Origin: PALSA-1353 sp050012375
GTDB lineage: Bacteria; Planctomycetota; Phycisphaerae; Tepidisphaerales; Tepidisphaeraceae
DNA length: 64,000 nucleotides
Direction of reading: 5' to 3'
Assembly (NCBI GenBank): GCA_050012375.1
Contig: JBEKHH010000017.1
Location: 23,159 to 87,158 of the forward strand
In this document: positions 6,860-15,265 of the stretch, piece after piece
Numbering within the stretch: the stretch's first letter is position 1
Layout: each line of letters begins with the position of its first letter
Position numbers and translations under genes: made by a program
The notes under the pieces: generated by a model
Told to the model about the DNA's origin: nothing
What the model saw: only the letters and a program-made list of their open reading frames with translations
The model's database searches: none

Positions 6860-9850
6860 GTGAGCATGACTTCCGAGCGATACAAGAAAGTCAAAGAAGT
6901 CTTTCTGGCCGTGTGCGAGCATCCCGACGAGGAGCACGACCGGATCGCCGAGCGTCTTTGCGGCGACGACGCGGAACTCAAAGCGGAGGTGCAGTCCCTG
7001 CTGGAATCCCATCGGAATGCCGCCCGAGGCGGGAGCACCGTCTTTCTTAGCCAGACCGCCGAGCCGAAGAGCGCCACCACCGAGCCGGATCCACCCGCAG
7101 GCAGTGACGACATCCAATCGTCCCAGCCCCAGGGTCGAAGCGATGCAAAGGCATCGGCCAAAAAGCCGGCTTCGGATACGTCCCACCGATCACGCGGCTC
7201 GCACGCCGGCGGCACGGTCCATGGCGACACCGCCAATTTCACGGGCAGGGGGCGCTTTGAATCCGGCACGATTTTGGCCGAGCGGTATCGCATCGTGAGC
7301 CTCCTGGGGCTGGGCGGGATGGGCGAGGTCTATCGCGCCGATGACATCACCCTCGATCAGCCGGTGGCCCTGAAGTTCCTGCCGCCGTCGTATGAATCGA
7401 ACCCCGCCTGGCTGGAGCGGTTTCATAACGAAGTGCGGCTCTCACGCCAGGTGACGCATCCCAATGTCTGCCGCGTGTTTGACTTGGGCCAGGTGGAAGG
7501 CGAGCAGTTCATCTCGATGGAATTCGTGGATGGGGAGGACCTGGCATCACTGCTGCGGCGGATCGGGCGCCTGCCGCGGGACAAGGCCGTCCAGATCGCC
7601 CGGCAACTCTGCGCCGGCATCGCCGCCGCCCACGACAAGGGCGTCCTGCACCGCGATTTGAAACCGGCCAACGTCATGCTCGACGGGCGGGGGCAGGTGC
7701 GCATCACCGATTTCGGAATTTCCGGCCGCGTGGACAGCGGGCACGACGCCACTGCCGGAACGCCCGCATACATGGCCCCCGAACAGTTCACCCAGGGCGA
7801 CGCCACCGTCCGCAGCGACATCTATTCCCTGGGTCTGGTGCTGTACGAGATTTTCACGGGGCGCCCGGCGTTTTCGGCTCATTCGATGCCGGAGTATTCC
7901 CGCCTCCATCGCAGCACCCCGCCAACGCATCCCTCCACGTTTGTCGAGGACATGGACCCGCTGGCCGAGCGGGTGATCATGCGTTGCCTGGAGAAAGATC
8001 CGAGCAAACGTCCCGGCAGCGCGCTAGCGGTGGCGGCGGCGCTGCCGGGCGGCGATCCCCTGGCCGCGGCGCTGGCGGCGGGTGAAACGCCCAGCCCCGA
8101 GATGGTCGCCGCCGCCGGCGATACCGCCGGCATCAGCACGCTCCGCGCGGGCGTCCTGCTGGGGCTGGCGCTGCTGGGACTGACGATCGTGGTCGCGCTG
8201 GCCGGCCGGGGTTTCCTGCTGCCGCAGGTGCCGGCCAATGTGCCGCCGGAGGTCTTGGCCGATCGGGCCCGCAGCGTCCTGGTTGCCGCGGGCTATTCGG
8301 ATTCCATGAGCAATCGCGCCCAGGGCTTTGCGCTGGACGAGCAATATATCGGTTGGGTCCAGGCCACCGATCACTCGGCGGCGCGCTGGGGCCGTCTTGC
8401 CGGGCCTCGGCCGGGAGCGGTCCTGTTCTGGTATCGCGAAAGCCCGCAGTACATGATCTCCAAGGACGACATCGGCATGGTCACGCTGGATGAGCCTGCC
8501 CGCAGCGTCCCGGGGATGCGCACCGTCGTCGTGGATGTGACCGGCAACCTCAAGGGCCTGGAGATTCTTCCTCGCAACGCCGAATTCCGCCCAGCCACAA
8601 GCGGCAACGCCACAGGCCCCAACGCCAGCGGTCCGCCGGCAAAGGCCGATTTTTCGCCGCTGTTTAAGCTGGCGGATTTGCACCCGGAAGACTTCGTTCC
8701 CATCGAATCAACCGCCACGCCGCCCATGTTCGCCGATACCCGCCTGGCTTGGCGCGGGCATTATCCCGAGCGGCCCAAGGATGAGGTGGACATCGCCGCG
8801 GCGTCGTTCCAGGGGCGACCCGTCTTCTTTCAGATCGTCGAGTCATGGCAGGCCCAGGCGGCCAAAATGGGCATCGAGCCGTCCTCGGACATCCCCATCG
8901 GCCGCAACATCATTTTGCAGGCAACGTTGATCCTGGTTGTGACCGGCAGTGCGGTGGTGCTGGCCTGGCGGAACATTCGCGCCGGGCGCGGCGATTCCCC
9001 CGGCGCCCAAAAACTCGCCGGATTGTTCCTGATCCTCGGGATTCTCATCTGGCTGCTCGGCGCCAACCATATCCCCGAACTGTTCTTGGAGATGCGACTC
9101 TTCTTCCGCGTGTTCGGCTTCATCCTCGTCCCGGCGGGGATTGTCTGGATGTTTTACCTGGCGCTGGAGCCGCACGTGCGACGCATCTGGCCCGAAACGG
9201 TGATCTCCTGGAGCCGGCTGCTGACCGGCCGGCTGAATGATCCGCTGGTGGCGTCGCACGTGCTGGTGGGTTTGGTTGTCGCCGCAGCCGTCACGGTCAT
9301 TGGCGAACTCGCCAATATCGTGCCGATGCACTTCGGCCATGCCGCGCCGGTGACCAACATTTCACTGCTGGTTCGCTTCATGGCCAAGGAAAATCCCGCC
9401 GCCATGTCGCTACGGGCCTTGCTCGAAGCGCTCTACATGGGATTGCTTTACCTGCTGTCGCTCGTGCTGTTCCAATTGGTGATCGGCCGACGGTGGATCG
9501 CTTCCCTCACCTTTGTTCTTCTCGCCTCGGCGAGCATCGTGTTGCAACAATGGCAGGATGTCGGCTGGGCGCCGTGCGTGCAATCGCTGCTGGTGACCGG
9601 GCTGATTTTGCTGCTGCTGGTGCGGTTCGGACTGGTCGCGACGCTGGCGGCCCTTTGGGCCATTTATCTGCTCCGCGACGTTCCCGTGACCGGCGACATG
9701 ATGGCTTGGTACGCCCGGCAAACGCGCTTCGCCGTGGGTCTGCTATCGGCGGTGGCGTTGGCGGCGGCGATCGTGGCGACGCGCTCTTCGCGGCACAAAG
9801 CCGCGCCGGCCTCCACTCCCCGGCCATCCGGCGCTGGCGTCCGGGTATAA
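6860..9850 (+). CDS. Membrane Ser/Thr protein kinase linked to the ECF sigma factor
   Basis: A 996-residue Hanks-type kinase. Residues 1-55 form a short N-terminal module typical of sigma-linked kinases (SERYKKVKEVFLAVCEHP). The kinase domain spans about 143-405: glycine loop LGLGGMGEVYRA, Lys172, catalytic HRDLKPAN (Asp266), DFG at 284-286, and GTPAYMAPEQ. After this come one membrane segment near 430-450, a soluble region of about 220 residues, and then seven or so hydrophobic segments from about 690 to the end. The C-terminal half is not recognised; it may be a sensor. GTG at 6860 is used here; ATG at 6866 is also possible. It should be cotranscribed with the sigma gene. Confidence 0.9.
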   Translation: MSMTSERYKKVKEVFLAVCEHPDEEHDRIAERLCGDDAELKAEVQSLLESHRNAARGGSTVFLSQTAEPKSATTEPDPPAGSDDIQSSQPQGRSDAKASAKKPASDTSHRSRGSHAGGTVHGDTANFTGRGRFESGTILAERYRIVSLLGLGGMGEVYRADDITLDQPVALKFLPPSYESNPAWLERFHNEVRLSRQVTHPNVCRVFDLGQVEGEQFISMEFVDGEDLASLLRRIGRLPRDKAVQIARQLCAGIAAAHDKGVLHRDLKPANVMLDGRGQVRITDFGISGRVDSGHDATAGTPAYMAPEQFTQGDATVRSDIYSLGLVLYEIFTGRPAFSAHSMPEYSRLHRSTPPTHPSTFVEDMDPLAERVIMRCLEKDPSKRPGSALAVAAALPGGDPLAAALAAGETPSPEMVAAAGDTAGISTLRAGVLLGLALLGLTIVVALAGRGFLLPQVPANVPPEVLADRARSVLVAAGYSDSMSNRAQGFALDEQYIGWVQATDHSAARWGRLAGPRPGAVLFWYRESPQYMISKDDIGMVTLDEPARSVPGMRTVVVDVTGNLKGLEILPRNAEFRPATSGNATGPNASGPPAKADFSPLFKLADLHPEDFVPIESTATPPMFADTRLAWRGHYPERPKDEVDIAAASFQGRPVFFQIVESWQAQAAKMGIEPSSDIPIGRNIILQATLILVVTGSAVVLAWRNIRAGRGDSPGAQKLAGLFLILGILIWLLGANHIPELFLEMRLFFRVFGFILVPAGIVWMFYLALEPHVRRIWPETVISWSRLLTGRLNDPLVASHVLVGLVVAAAVTVIGELANIVPMHFGHAAPVTNISLLVRFMAKENPAAMSLRALLEALYMGLLYLLSLVLFQLVIGRRWIASLTFVLLASASIVLQQWQDVGWAPCVQSLLVTGLILLLLVRFGLVATLAALWAIYLLRDVPVTGDMMAWYARQTRFAVGLLSAVALAAAIVATRSSRHKAAPASTPRPSGAGVRV

Positions 9851-9857
9851 TCCCCCC

Positions 9858-11363
9858 ATGCCCCGCTTCATCGCGGCCATTGACCAGGGCACCACCAGCA
9901 CGCGCTGCATGATCCTCGACCGCGACGGCCCGGTTGCCTGCGCTCAGAAGGAACACCGCCAGATTTTTCCCGCACCCGGCCGGGTCGAGCACGATCCCCA
10001 GGAAATCCTGAATAGAACCGAGCAGACCATCGGCGAAGCGGTGGCCATGGCGGGGGCCAAGCGCGGCGACATCGCCGCCGTCGGAATCGCCAATCAACGC
10101 GAAACAACCGTCGTCTGGGACCGCAATACCGGCAAGCCGCTCTGCAACGCCATCGTCTGGCAGGACACGCGCACCAAAGCGATCTGCGACGAACTGGCCG
10201 CGGGCGGCGGCGGCGATCGCTTTCGCGCGGTAACGGGTTTGCCGCTGGCAACCTACTTTTCCGGACCGAAATTGCGGTGGGTCCTGGAAAATGACGCATC
10301 CATTCGCCGAGCCGCCAAACGCGGCGACGCCCTCTTCGGCACCATCGATTCGTGGCTGATCTGGCATCTTACCGGCGGCGTGCGCGGCGGCCGGCACGTC
10401 ACCGACGTGACCAACGCCAGCCGAACCATGCTGATGAACCTGACAACCCTGCGCTGGGATGACTCCATGATCGAGCATTTCCGCGTCGAAGAGAAAATGT
10501 TGCCGCGGATCACCCCTTCGATCGACCCCGAGGGATGGGGATGCACCAGCCCCGGCGGAAGCTTCGGCAATTCGATCCCGGTTTGCGGAAATCTCGGCGA
10601 TCAGCAGGCCGCCCTGTTCGGCCAATGCTGTTTTGAACCGGGTGAATCGAAGAACACTTACGGCACCGGCTGTTTCCTGCTCCTGAACACGGGCACAACG
10701 CCGGTGACATCCAGCCGCGGGCTGATCACGACCGTTGCCTGCCAGCGCGCCGGCGAAGAAGCGCGATACGCGCTGGAAGGATCGGTCGCCGTGGCCGGCT
10801 CGCTGGTCCAATGGCTGCGCGACAACCTGAAAATGATCCAGAACTCATCGGAAATCGAATCGCTTGCCGCCGATGTCCCCGACAGCGGCGGCGTCTACAT
10901 CGTCCCGGCGTTTTCCGGACTCTTCGCGCCCTATTGGCGCAGCGATGCCCGCGGCATCATTGCGGGTCTGACCGGCTTTTCCAATCGCCATCACCTCGCC
11001 CGCGCCGTGCTGGAAGCGGTCGCCTTTCAAACCCGCGACGTCGTCGAGGCGATGATCGTCGATTCAAACAAGCGGCTGACGCGCATGAAAGTTGACGGCG
11101 GCATGACCGCCAACGCGATTCTCATGCAATTCCAGGCCGACTTGCTTGGCGTGCCGGTCATTCGCAGCAAGGTGCGCGAAACGACGGCTCTGGGCGCGGC
11201 TTACGCGGCCGGATTGGCCGTGGGATTCTGGCGCGATCTCGACGATTTGCGATCCCAATGGCGTGCCGATCGAACCTGGGAACCCAGCATGTCGCCGGCC
11301 GACCGCGATCGCCGCATGGCCGGCTGGCACAAGGCCGTCGAGCGCGCCATGGGCTGGGAGTAA
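9858..11363 (+). CDS. glpK: Glycerol kinase
   Basis: Phosphorylates glycerol to sn-glycerol 3-phosphate with ATP. The 501-residue length is normal for the FGGY family. The N-terminal AAIDQGTTSTRC phosphate-binding motif, the IVWQDTRT substrate region, the GNLGDQQAALFGQ motif with the catalytic Asp, and the C-terminal MKVDGGMTANAILMQFQADLL motif are all present. It starts seven bases after the kinase gene, so the two may share a transcript, although there is no known functional link. No glycerol facilitator or dehydrogenase is adjacent. Confidence 0.95.
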   Translation: MPRFIAAIDQGTTSTRCMILDRDGPVACAQKEHRQIFPAPGRVEHDPQEILNRTEQTIGEAVAMAGAKRGDIAAVGIANQRETTVVWDRNTGKPLCNAIVWQDTRTKAICDELAAGGGGDRFRAVTGLPLATYFSGPKLRWVLENDASIRRAAKRGDALFGTIDSWLIWHLTGGVRGGRHVTDVTNASRTMLMNLTTLRWDDSMIEHFRVEEKMLPRITPSIDPEGWGCTSPGGSFGNSIPVCGNLGDQQAALFGQCCFEPGESKNTYGTGCFLLLNTGTTPVTSSRGLITTVACQRAGEEARYALEGSVAVAGSLVQWLRDNLKMIQNSSEIESLAADVPDSGGVYIVPAFSGLFAPYWRSDARGIIAGLTGFSNRHHLARAVLEAVAFQTRDVVEAMIVDSNKRLTRMKVDGGMTANAILMQFQADLLGVPVIRSKVRETTALGAAYAAGLAVGFWRDLDDLRSQWRADRTWEPSMSPADRDRRMAGWHKAVERAMGWE

Positions 11364-11415
11364 GCGGCAGGGTGTGAGCCCCGGCGCACCCGATACGCAT
11401 CGGGTATGGGGTGTA

Positions 11416-11538
11416 ACGCTCGTTCTTGGCTCGGGGAACGATTGCCTATTGCCTATTGCCTATTGAATTACACTGTGTCGGTCTTTCAATAGGCAATTGG
11501 CAATTGGAATTGCGGCAACCGGAGCCAAGAACAAGCGT
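11416..11538. repeat. Long word-repeat inverted repeat, family B
   Basis: The outer arms are ACGCT-GTTCTTGGCTC (from 11416) and GAGCCAAGAAC-AGCGT (to 11538). The inner left arm repeats GCCTATT three times and the inner right arm carries CAATAGGCAATTGGCAATTGG. The whole forms a hairpin of about 120 bases between glpK and the thrS leader. A shorter relative with the same inner words is at 14833-14880. Confidence 0.8.
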
Positions 11539-11572
11539 CATGCCCCTGCTATCCCCGTCGGCATCCTTTTTG

Positions 11573-11601
11573 TTGAATTTCATCCGAAACGGACTTACAC
11601 T
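11573..11601 (+). promoter_or_regulatory. Candidate promoter of the thrS leader
   Basis: TTGAAT at 11573-11578 and TACACT at 11596-11601 are 17 bases apart. A start point seven to nine bases downstream would fall almost on the leader ATG at 11610, giving a leaderless or near-leaderless transcript. That would explain why no Shine-Dalgarno precedes the ATG. Moderate evidence only. Confidence 0.4.
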
Positions 11602-11609
11602 TCCGAGCC

Positions 11610-11669
11610 ATGGGCCTTGATCGGTTGAGCACGTTCACCACCACGACGACGGGGGCCGCCGGGTGGTGA
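11610..11669 (+). CDS. Threonine-rich leader peptide of thrS
   Basis: A 19-codon open frame, MGLDRLSTFTTTTTGAAGW, with six Thr codons (one at position 8 and five in a row at 10-14). It ends at TGA 11667-11669, 74 bases before thrS. Its codons overlap the attenuator hairpins listed next, so ribosome position on the Thr run would choose the fold. Stalling when charged Thr-tRNA is scarce would favour the antiterminator. There is no Shine-Dalgarno, so initiation would have to be leaderless or weak. Confidence 0.72.
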   Translation: MGLDRLSTFTTTTTGAAGW

Positions 11670-11730
11670 ATCGCGCCTCTTTCCGTTGCGATTGACGCCG
11701 CCTGGTTGATTGCCAGGCGGTTTTCCTTTT
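11634..11730 (+). promoter_or_regulatory. Thr attenuator: 1:2 pause hairpin, 2:3 antiterminator, 3:4 terminator
   Basis: Segment 1 (TTCACCACC, 11634-11642) pairs perfectly with segment 2 (GGTGGTGAA, 11662-11670). Segment 2 read as CCGGGTGG (11659-11666) also pairs over eight bases, with two G-U, to segment 3 (CCGCCTGG, 11698-11705). Segment 3 pairs perfectly with segment 4 (CCAGGCGG, 11713-11720), followed by TTTTCCTTTT. These three alternative folds plus the Thr-codon run form a classical leader-peptide attenuator. The terminator ends 14 bases before the thrS ATG. Confidence 0.78.
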
Positions 11731-11743
11731 AATCTGGCGAACT

Positions 11744-13759
11744 ATGTCAGTCATCAAACTACCCGACGGCAGCCGAAAGGAAATCCCCGACGGCAGCACC
11801 GCCATGCAATTGGCCGAGTCTATCGGAAAGGGATTGGCCAAAGCGGCCGTCGCCGCCAAGGTGGACGCCAAGCTGGTTGATCTGTCCTCCACGCTCAGCG
11901 GCGAGCATGAGGTGAGCATCGTCACCGAAAGAGACGCCGACGCCCTGTACGTCATGCGGCACAGCGCCGCGCACGTCCTGGCGCAGGCCCTGCGACACCT
12001 CTATGGCGAATCGGTTCAATACACCATCGGGCCGGTGATCGAAAACGGGTTCTTCTATGACTTCGAATTACCGCCCGGGTTTTCGGCGGATGATTTGCCC
12101 AAGGTCGAGCAAGAGATGCAGAAGTTGATCGATGCCAATCTGCCGTTTTCGCGCGAGGAGGTTGACCCGCCCAAGGCCAAGCAGATTCTTCACACCCAAA
12201 ACCAACGATTCAAGGACGAGATTATCGACGAACTGGCGCGGGCGGGTGAGAAGACGGTGTCGATCTATCGACAGGGGGATTTCACCGATCTGTGCAGGGG
12301 GCCGCATGTGCCGGCCACGGGAAAGATCAAGGCGTTCAAGCTGATGAGCGTTGCCGGGGCCTATTGGCGCGGCGATAGCAATCGCGAGCAGCTCACCCGC
12401 GTTTATGGGACAGCCTTTTTCGACAAGAAGGAGTTGGAGAATCATCTGAAGCTGCTGGAAGAAGCCAAGAAGCGCGATCATCGCACGCTGGGCAAGCAAT
12501 TGAGTTTGTTCACGATTGACCCGCTGGTGGGCAGCGGCCTGATCCTGTGGATGCCCAAAGGCGCGGTGCTGCGTTATCAGCTTGAATGTTTTATTCGAGA
12601 AGAGCTGACCCGCCGGGGATACCAGCAGGTCTATACGCCGCACGTGGGAAACATCGAGCTTTACAAAAAAAGCGGGCACTATCCCTATTACCGCGAAAGC
12701 CAATTCCCCCCGATTCACATGGCCGAGCGCACCGCGCCGGTCGCCGGAGCGGGGCAGCCTGCCGAGTTAAGCCGGCAGGTCCCCCCCGATACCGAGGAAT
12801 ATCTCCTCAAGCCGATGAACTGTCCGCATCACATTCAAATCTTCGCCGCCGAGCCCAAAAGCTACCGCGACCTTCCCGTTCGCCTCGCGGAATTCGGCAC
12901 GGTCTATCGATATGAAGACAGCGGGGAATTGAACGGCCTAACGCGCGTCCGCGGCTTTACGCAGGATGATGCCCACCTGTTCTGCACGCCCGAGCAGGTC
13001 GAGCAGGAGTTCCGCAGCACGCTCGATCTGGTCCAATTCGTCTTCCGGTCGCTGGAGTTTCGCGATGTGGAAGTGCGGCTCAGCCTGCGCGATCCCGCCA
13101 GCTCCAAATTCGCCGGCGAGGGGAAACTGTGGGATTTGGCCGAGGCGCAATTGGCCAAGGTGCTGACCGAGATGAAACTGAACTATGTGACGGCCAAGGG
13201 CGAAGCGGCGTTCTACGGCCCCAAGGTCGATTTTATCGTCCGGGACGTCCTGGGCCGCAAATGGCAACTCGGCACCGTGCAGCTCGATTACGTCCTGCCG
13301 GAACGCTTCGGCCTGGAATACGTCGGCCCCGATGGCCGGAAGCACCGGCCGGTGATGATTCACCGCGCCCCATTCGGATCCATGGAACGGTTCACGGGGA
13401 TCCTCATCGAACATTTTGGCGGTGCGTTCCCCCTATGGCTGGCGCCCGTGCAGGTGGCGGTCCTGACCATCAGCGAGAGGTTTAACGCCTATGCCGATGA
13501 AGTGGTGCAGTCCCTGAAAGAGGCGGGATTGCGAGTGGAAGCGGACCTTGGCGCGGACAAAATCGGAGCCAAGATTCGCCAGGCCACTCTCCAAAAGCTG
13601 CCGTACATGCTGATCCTCGGCGAGAAGGAGGTGCAGGGGAAACAGGTGGCTGTACGCACGCGCGCGGGGGCGGACCTTGGCCAGATGCCGCTTACCGAGT
13701 TCATCGAACGCTGCCAGCAGGAAATTGCTTTGCGCGGGGCGGCCAAGGCGGGGGGCTGA
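11744..13759 (+). CDS. thrS: Threonyl-tRNA synthetase
   Basis: Charges tRNA-Thr. The 671-residue protein has the family order: N-terminal TGS domain (about 1-65), editing-type domain with HSAAHVLAQALRHLYG and the CRGPHV motif, class II catalytic core, and the C-terminal anticodon-binding domain (about 570-665). The zinc ligand Cys is in LKPMNCPHHIQIF and motif 3 is HRAPFGSMERF. A short insert of about 25 residues rich in Ala and Pro (AERTAPVAGAGQPAELSRQ) interrupts the core after the RESQFPP segment. The start at ATG 11744 follows the attenuator directly. It heads the conserved thrS-infC-rpmI-rplT order. Confidence 0.97.
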   Translation: MSVIKLPDGSRKEIPDGSTAMQLAESIGKGLAKAAVAAKVDAKLVDLSSTLSGEHEVSIVTERDADALYVMRHSAAHVLAQALRHLYGESVQYTIGPVIENGFFYDFELPPGFSADDLPKVEQEMQKLIDANLPFSREEVDPPKAKQILHTQNQRFKDEIIDELARAGEKTVSIYRQGDFTDLCRGPHVPATGKIKAFKLMSVAGAYWRGDSNREQLTRVYGTAFFDKKELENHLKLLEEAKKRDHRTLGKQLSLFTIDPLVGSGLILWMPKGAVLRYQLECFIREELTRRGYQQVYTPHVGNIELYKKSGHYPYYRESQFPPIHMAERTAPVAGAGQPAELSRQVPPDTEEYLLKPMNCPHHIQIFAAEPKSYRDLPVRLAEFGTVYRYEDSGELNGLTRVRGFTQDDAHLFCTPEQVEQEFRSTLDLVQFVFRSLEFRDVEVRLSLRDPASSKFAGEGKLWDLAEAQLAKVLTEMKLNYVTAKGEAAFYGPKVDFIVRDVLGRKWQLGTVQLDYVLPERFGLEYVGPDGRKHRPVMIHRAPFGSMERFTGILIEHFGGAFPLWLAPVQVAVLTISERFNAYADEVVQSLKEAGLRVEADLGADKIGAKIRQATLQKLPYMLILGEKEVQGKQVAVRTRAGADLGQMPLTEFIERCQQEIALRGAAKAGG

Positions 13760-13781
13760 AACTCCCGGGCAATCGCATCTT

Positions 13782-13824
13782 CCCCCTCGCCCCGGTACGC
13801 CGGGGAGAGGGTTGGGGTGAGGGG
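13782..13824. repeat. C/G-rich inverted repeat between thrS and infC
   Basis: CCCCTCGCCCC pairs with GGGGTGAGGGG around an inner CCCCGG/CCGGGG hairpin with a short TACG loop. It begins 23 bases after the thrS stop. It resembles the scattered intergenic dyads elsewhere in the window and could act as a terminator or processing site separating thrS from infC. Confidence 0.65.
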
Positions 13825-13981
13825 ATTGGAAGTCAACATGCGATCGCCCTGGCTGAAATTCCCGGATTCTCCTTGAAAAAACAAACGGGATTGCCGATAA
13901 TTACGCGTTGGATGCCCTAATTTGGCATCCAGGAAGACCGAAACGGCATAGTATTGATGTGGAGTGACACCACGGATAAGC

Positions 13982-14060
13982 ACCGAATGATGCGCCTGAC
14001 GCCGAGCCTTTGACGGGTTTGTGCGGGCGCAATTCGGTCGGGTCTGTGGTTTGTTTTTTT
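13982..14060 (+). promoter_or_regulatory. Structured leader of the infC operon, possible attenuator
   Basis: In the 370-base gap before infC, ACCGAAT plus GCGC (13982-13995) pairs with GCGC plus ATTCGGT (14027-14038). A run of seven T (14054-14060) follows. An upstream hairpin, GGATGCC/GGCATCC at about 13912-13927, precedes it. infC-rpmI-rplT operons are often controlled by ribosomal protein L20 binding such leaders. I cannot match it to a known L20 leader by eye, so the ligand is an inference. Confidence 0.45.
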
Positions 14061-14129
14061 GCAAGGATACAACAGCCGAGATCCGGGGCAGGTGTCCCGG
14101 CGGCCGAAGTGGTTTTTTGGAGGATCGTT

Positions 14130-14819
14130 ATTTCTACGAATTTTCGCCACAACGAGCAGATCCGCATTTCGCCGATTTTTTTGATCGATGATAAAGACGA
14201 AAAGGTCGGCAGCACTTCCACCTCTGAAGCTTTGCGAATGGCCCGCGAAGCCGGGCTCGATTTGGTGGAAGTTGCCCCCACCGCACGCCCGCCGGTCTGT
14301 AAGATCATGGACTACGGCAAGTGGCGCTACCAACAACAAAAGAAAGTAGACAAATCCCGCGCCAGCGTTCGCGGCGGACAGCTCAAGGAGCTGAAGCTCA
14401 AGACCGTCAAGATCGGCGATCACGATCTGATGATCAAGATCAACCACGCCCGCGAGTTTCTCAAAGAGGGAAACAAGGTTCAGTTCACGCTTCAGTTCAA
14501 GGGTCGCGAAATGGCCCATCAGGAATTGGGGCGGGACATCTTCACCCGCATCAAAACCGAACTGTTCATGGTTAGCAAGATCGAACGCGACAGCAAGATG
14601 GAGGGCCGGCGAATGACCCTGGTCTTGCAGCCCGACCACAAGCAGCCCGGCGCCAAGCCGCCCACGGCCTCGGCCGGCCACCAAAGCGGACCATTCTCAG
14701 CCGGAAGCGGCTTGAACATTCCCCGTCCCCCGGCGGCTGCACAACCCCCCGCGGCGCCCGCATCGCCCGCGACCGTGGCAGCGCCCGCGGCAAACGCCGC
14801 CCAAACCGTCGGACGGTAG
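14130..14819 (+). CDS. infC: Translation initiation factor IF-3
   Basis: Binds the 30S subunit and polices start codon choice. The core is typical: NEQIRISPIFLID, GLDLVEVAPTARPPVCKIMDYGKW, QLKELKLKTVKIGDHDL, and the C-terminal QFTLQFKGREMAHQELG. I place the start at ATT 14130, with GGAGGA at 14119-14124 five bases upstream. AUU starts are a known, conserved feature of infC used for autoregulation, because IF-3 rejects non-standard starts. The 229-residue protein carries an unusual Pro/Ala-rich tail of about 55 residues beyond the conserved domain. It belongs to the infC-rpmI-rplT operon. Confidence 0.95.
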   Translation: MSTNFRHNEQIRISPIFLIDDKDEKVGSTSTSEALRMAREAGLDLVEVAPTARPPVCKIMDYGKWRYQQQKKVDKSRASVRGGQLKELKLKTVKIGDHDLMIKINHAREFLKEGNKVQFTLQFKGREMAHQELGRDIFTRIKTELFMVSKIERDSKMEGRRMTLVLQPDHKQPGAKPPTASAGHQSGPFSAGSGLNIPRPPAAAQPPAAPASPATVAAPAANAAQTVGR

Positions 14820-14832
14820 GGGGATTGCCAAT

Positions 14833-14880
14833 AGCCTATTGCCTATTGCTGCAATCCGGTAATCTTCAATAGGCAATAGA
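14833..14880. repeat. Word-repeat inverted repeat, family B (short copy)
   Basis: TAGCCTATTGCCTATTG on the left faces CAATAGGCAATA on the right across a loop of about 20 bases. It lies between infC and rpmI and uses the same words as the larger dyad at 11416-11538. Confidence 0.7.
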
Positions 14881-14959
14881 TCTTCTCCCGTTGGACAGCG
14901 CCGCGGCAGTCTGCTATATTTCCCGCCCCTCTTGCCGGAGGTTTTTTTGAAGGGATCTC

Positions 14960-15262
14960 ATGGCTTACAAATTCAAGCCAAATAAGAGCGTCGCCAAGCG
15001 CCTGCGGCTGACCCGGACGGGAAAGCTGAAGCGAAATCATTCCTTCCACACGCACCTGATGAGTTCCCGGCCTGCCTCCAAGCGCCGGAAATTGCGCCGC
15101 CCCGCGATCCTGTTTGAAGGGCACGCAAGGAACATGCGAAAGCTCATGGGCGTATCGGGAATCCATCCCAACAAAATCCGGCACGAGCGCGAGTTGGCCG
15201 CCAAGACCGAAGCCGCCAAGACCGCAGCCGCCGAGACCGGCGCCGCCGAGAAAGGGAAATAA
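14960..15262 (+). CDS. rpmI: 50S ribosomal protein L35, with a C-terminal extension
   Basis: Small basic protein of the large ribosomal subunit. The first 65 residues fit L35: KFKPNKSVAKRLRLTRTGKLKRNHSF, then HLMSSRPASKRRKLRRP and a final conserved helix. At 100 residues it is about 35 longer than most; the extra tail is Ala/Lys/Glu-rich (ERELAAKTEAAKTAAAETG). The rplT start follows its stop by three bases. IF-3 of the same operon also carries a low-complexity tail. Confidence 0.94.
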   Translation: MAYKFKPNKSVAKRLRLTRTGKLKRNHSFHTHLMSSRPASKRRKLRRPAILFEGHARNMRKLMGVSGIHPNKIRHERELAAKTEAAKTAAAETGAAEKGK

Positions 15263-15265
15263 GTC

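Noticed and set aside
9507..10811. 434-codon minus-strand frame across the kinase and glpK genes
   Set aside because: Antisense shadow of two well-supported genes.
11610..11730. T-box riboswitch for thrS
   Set aside because: I found no T-box consensus; the Thr-codon leader and three alternate stems explain the region better.
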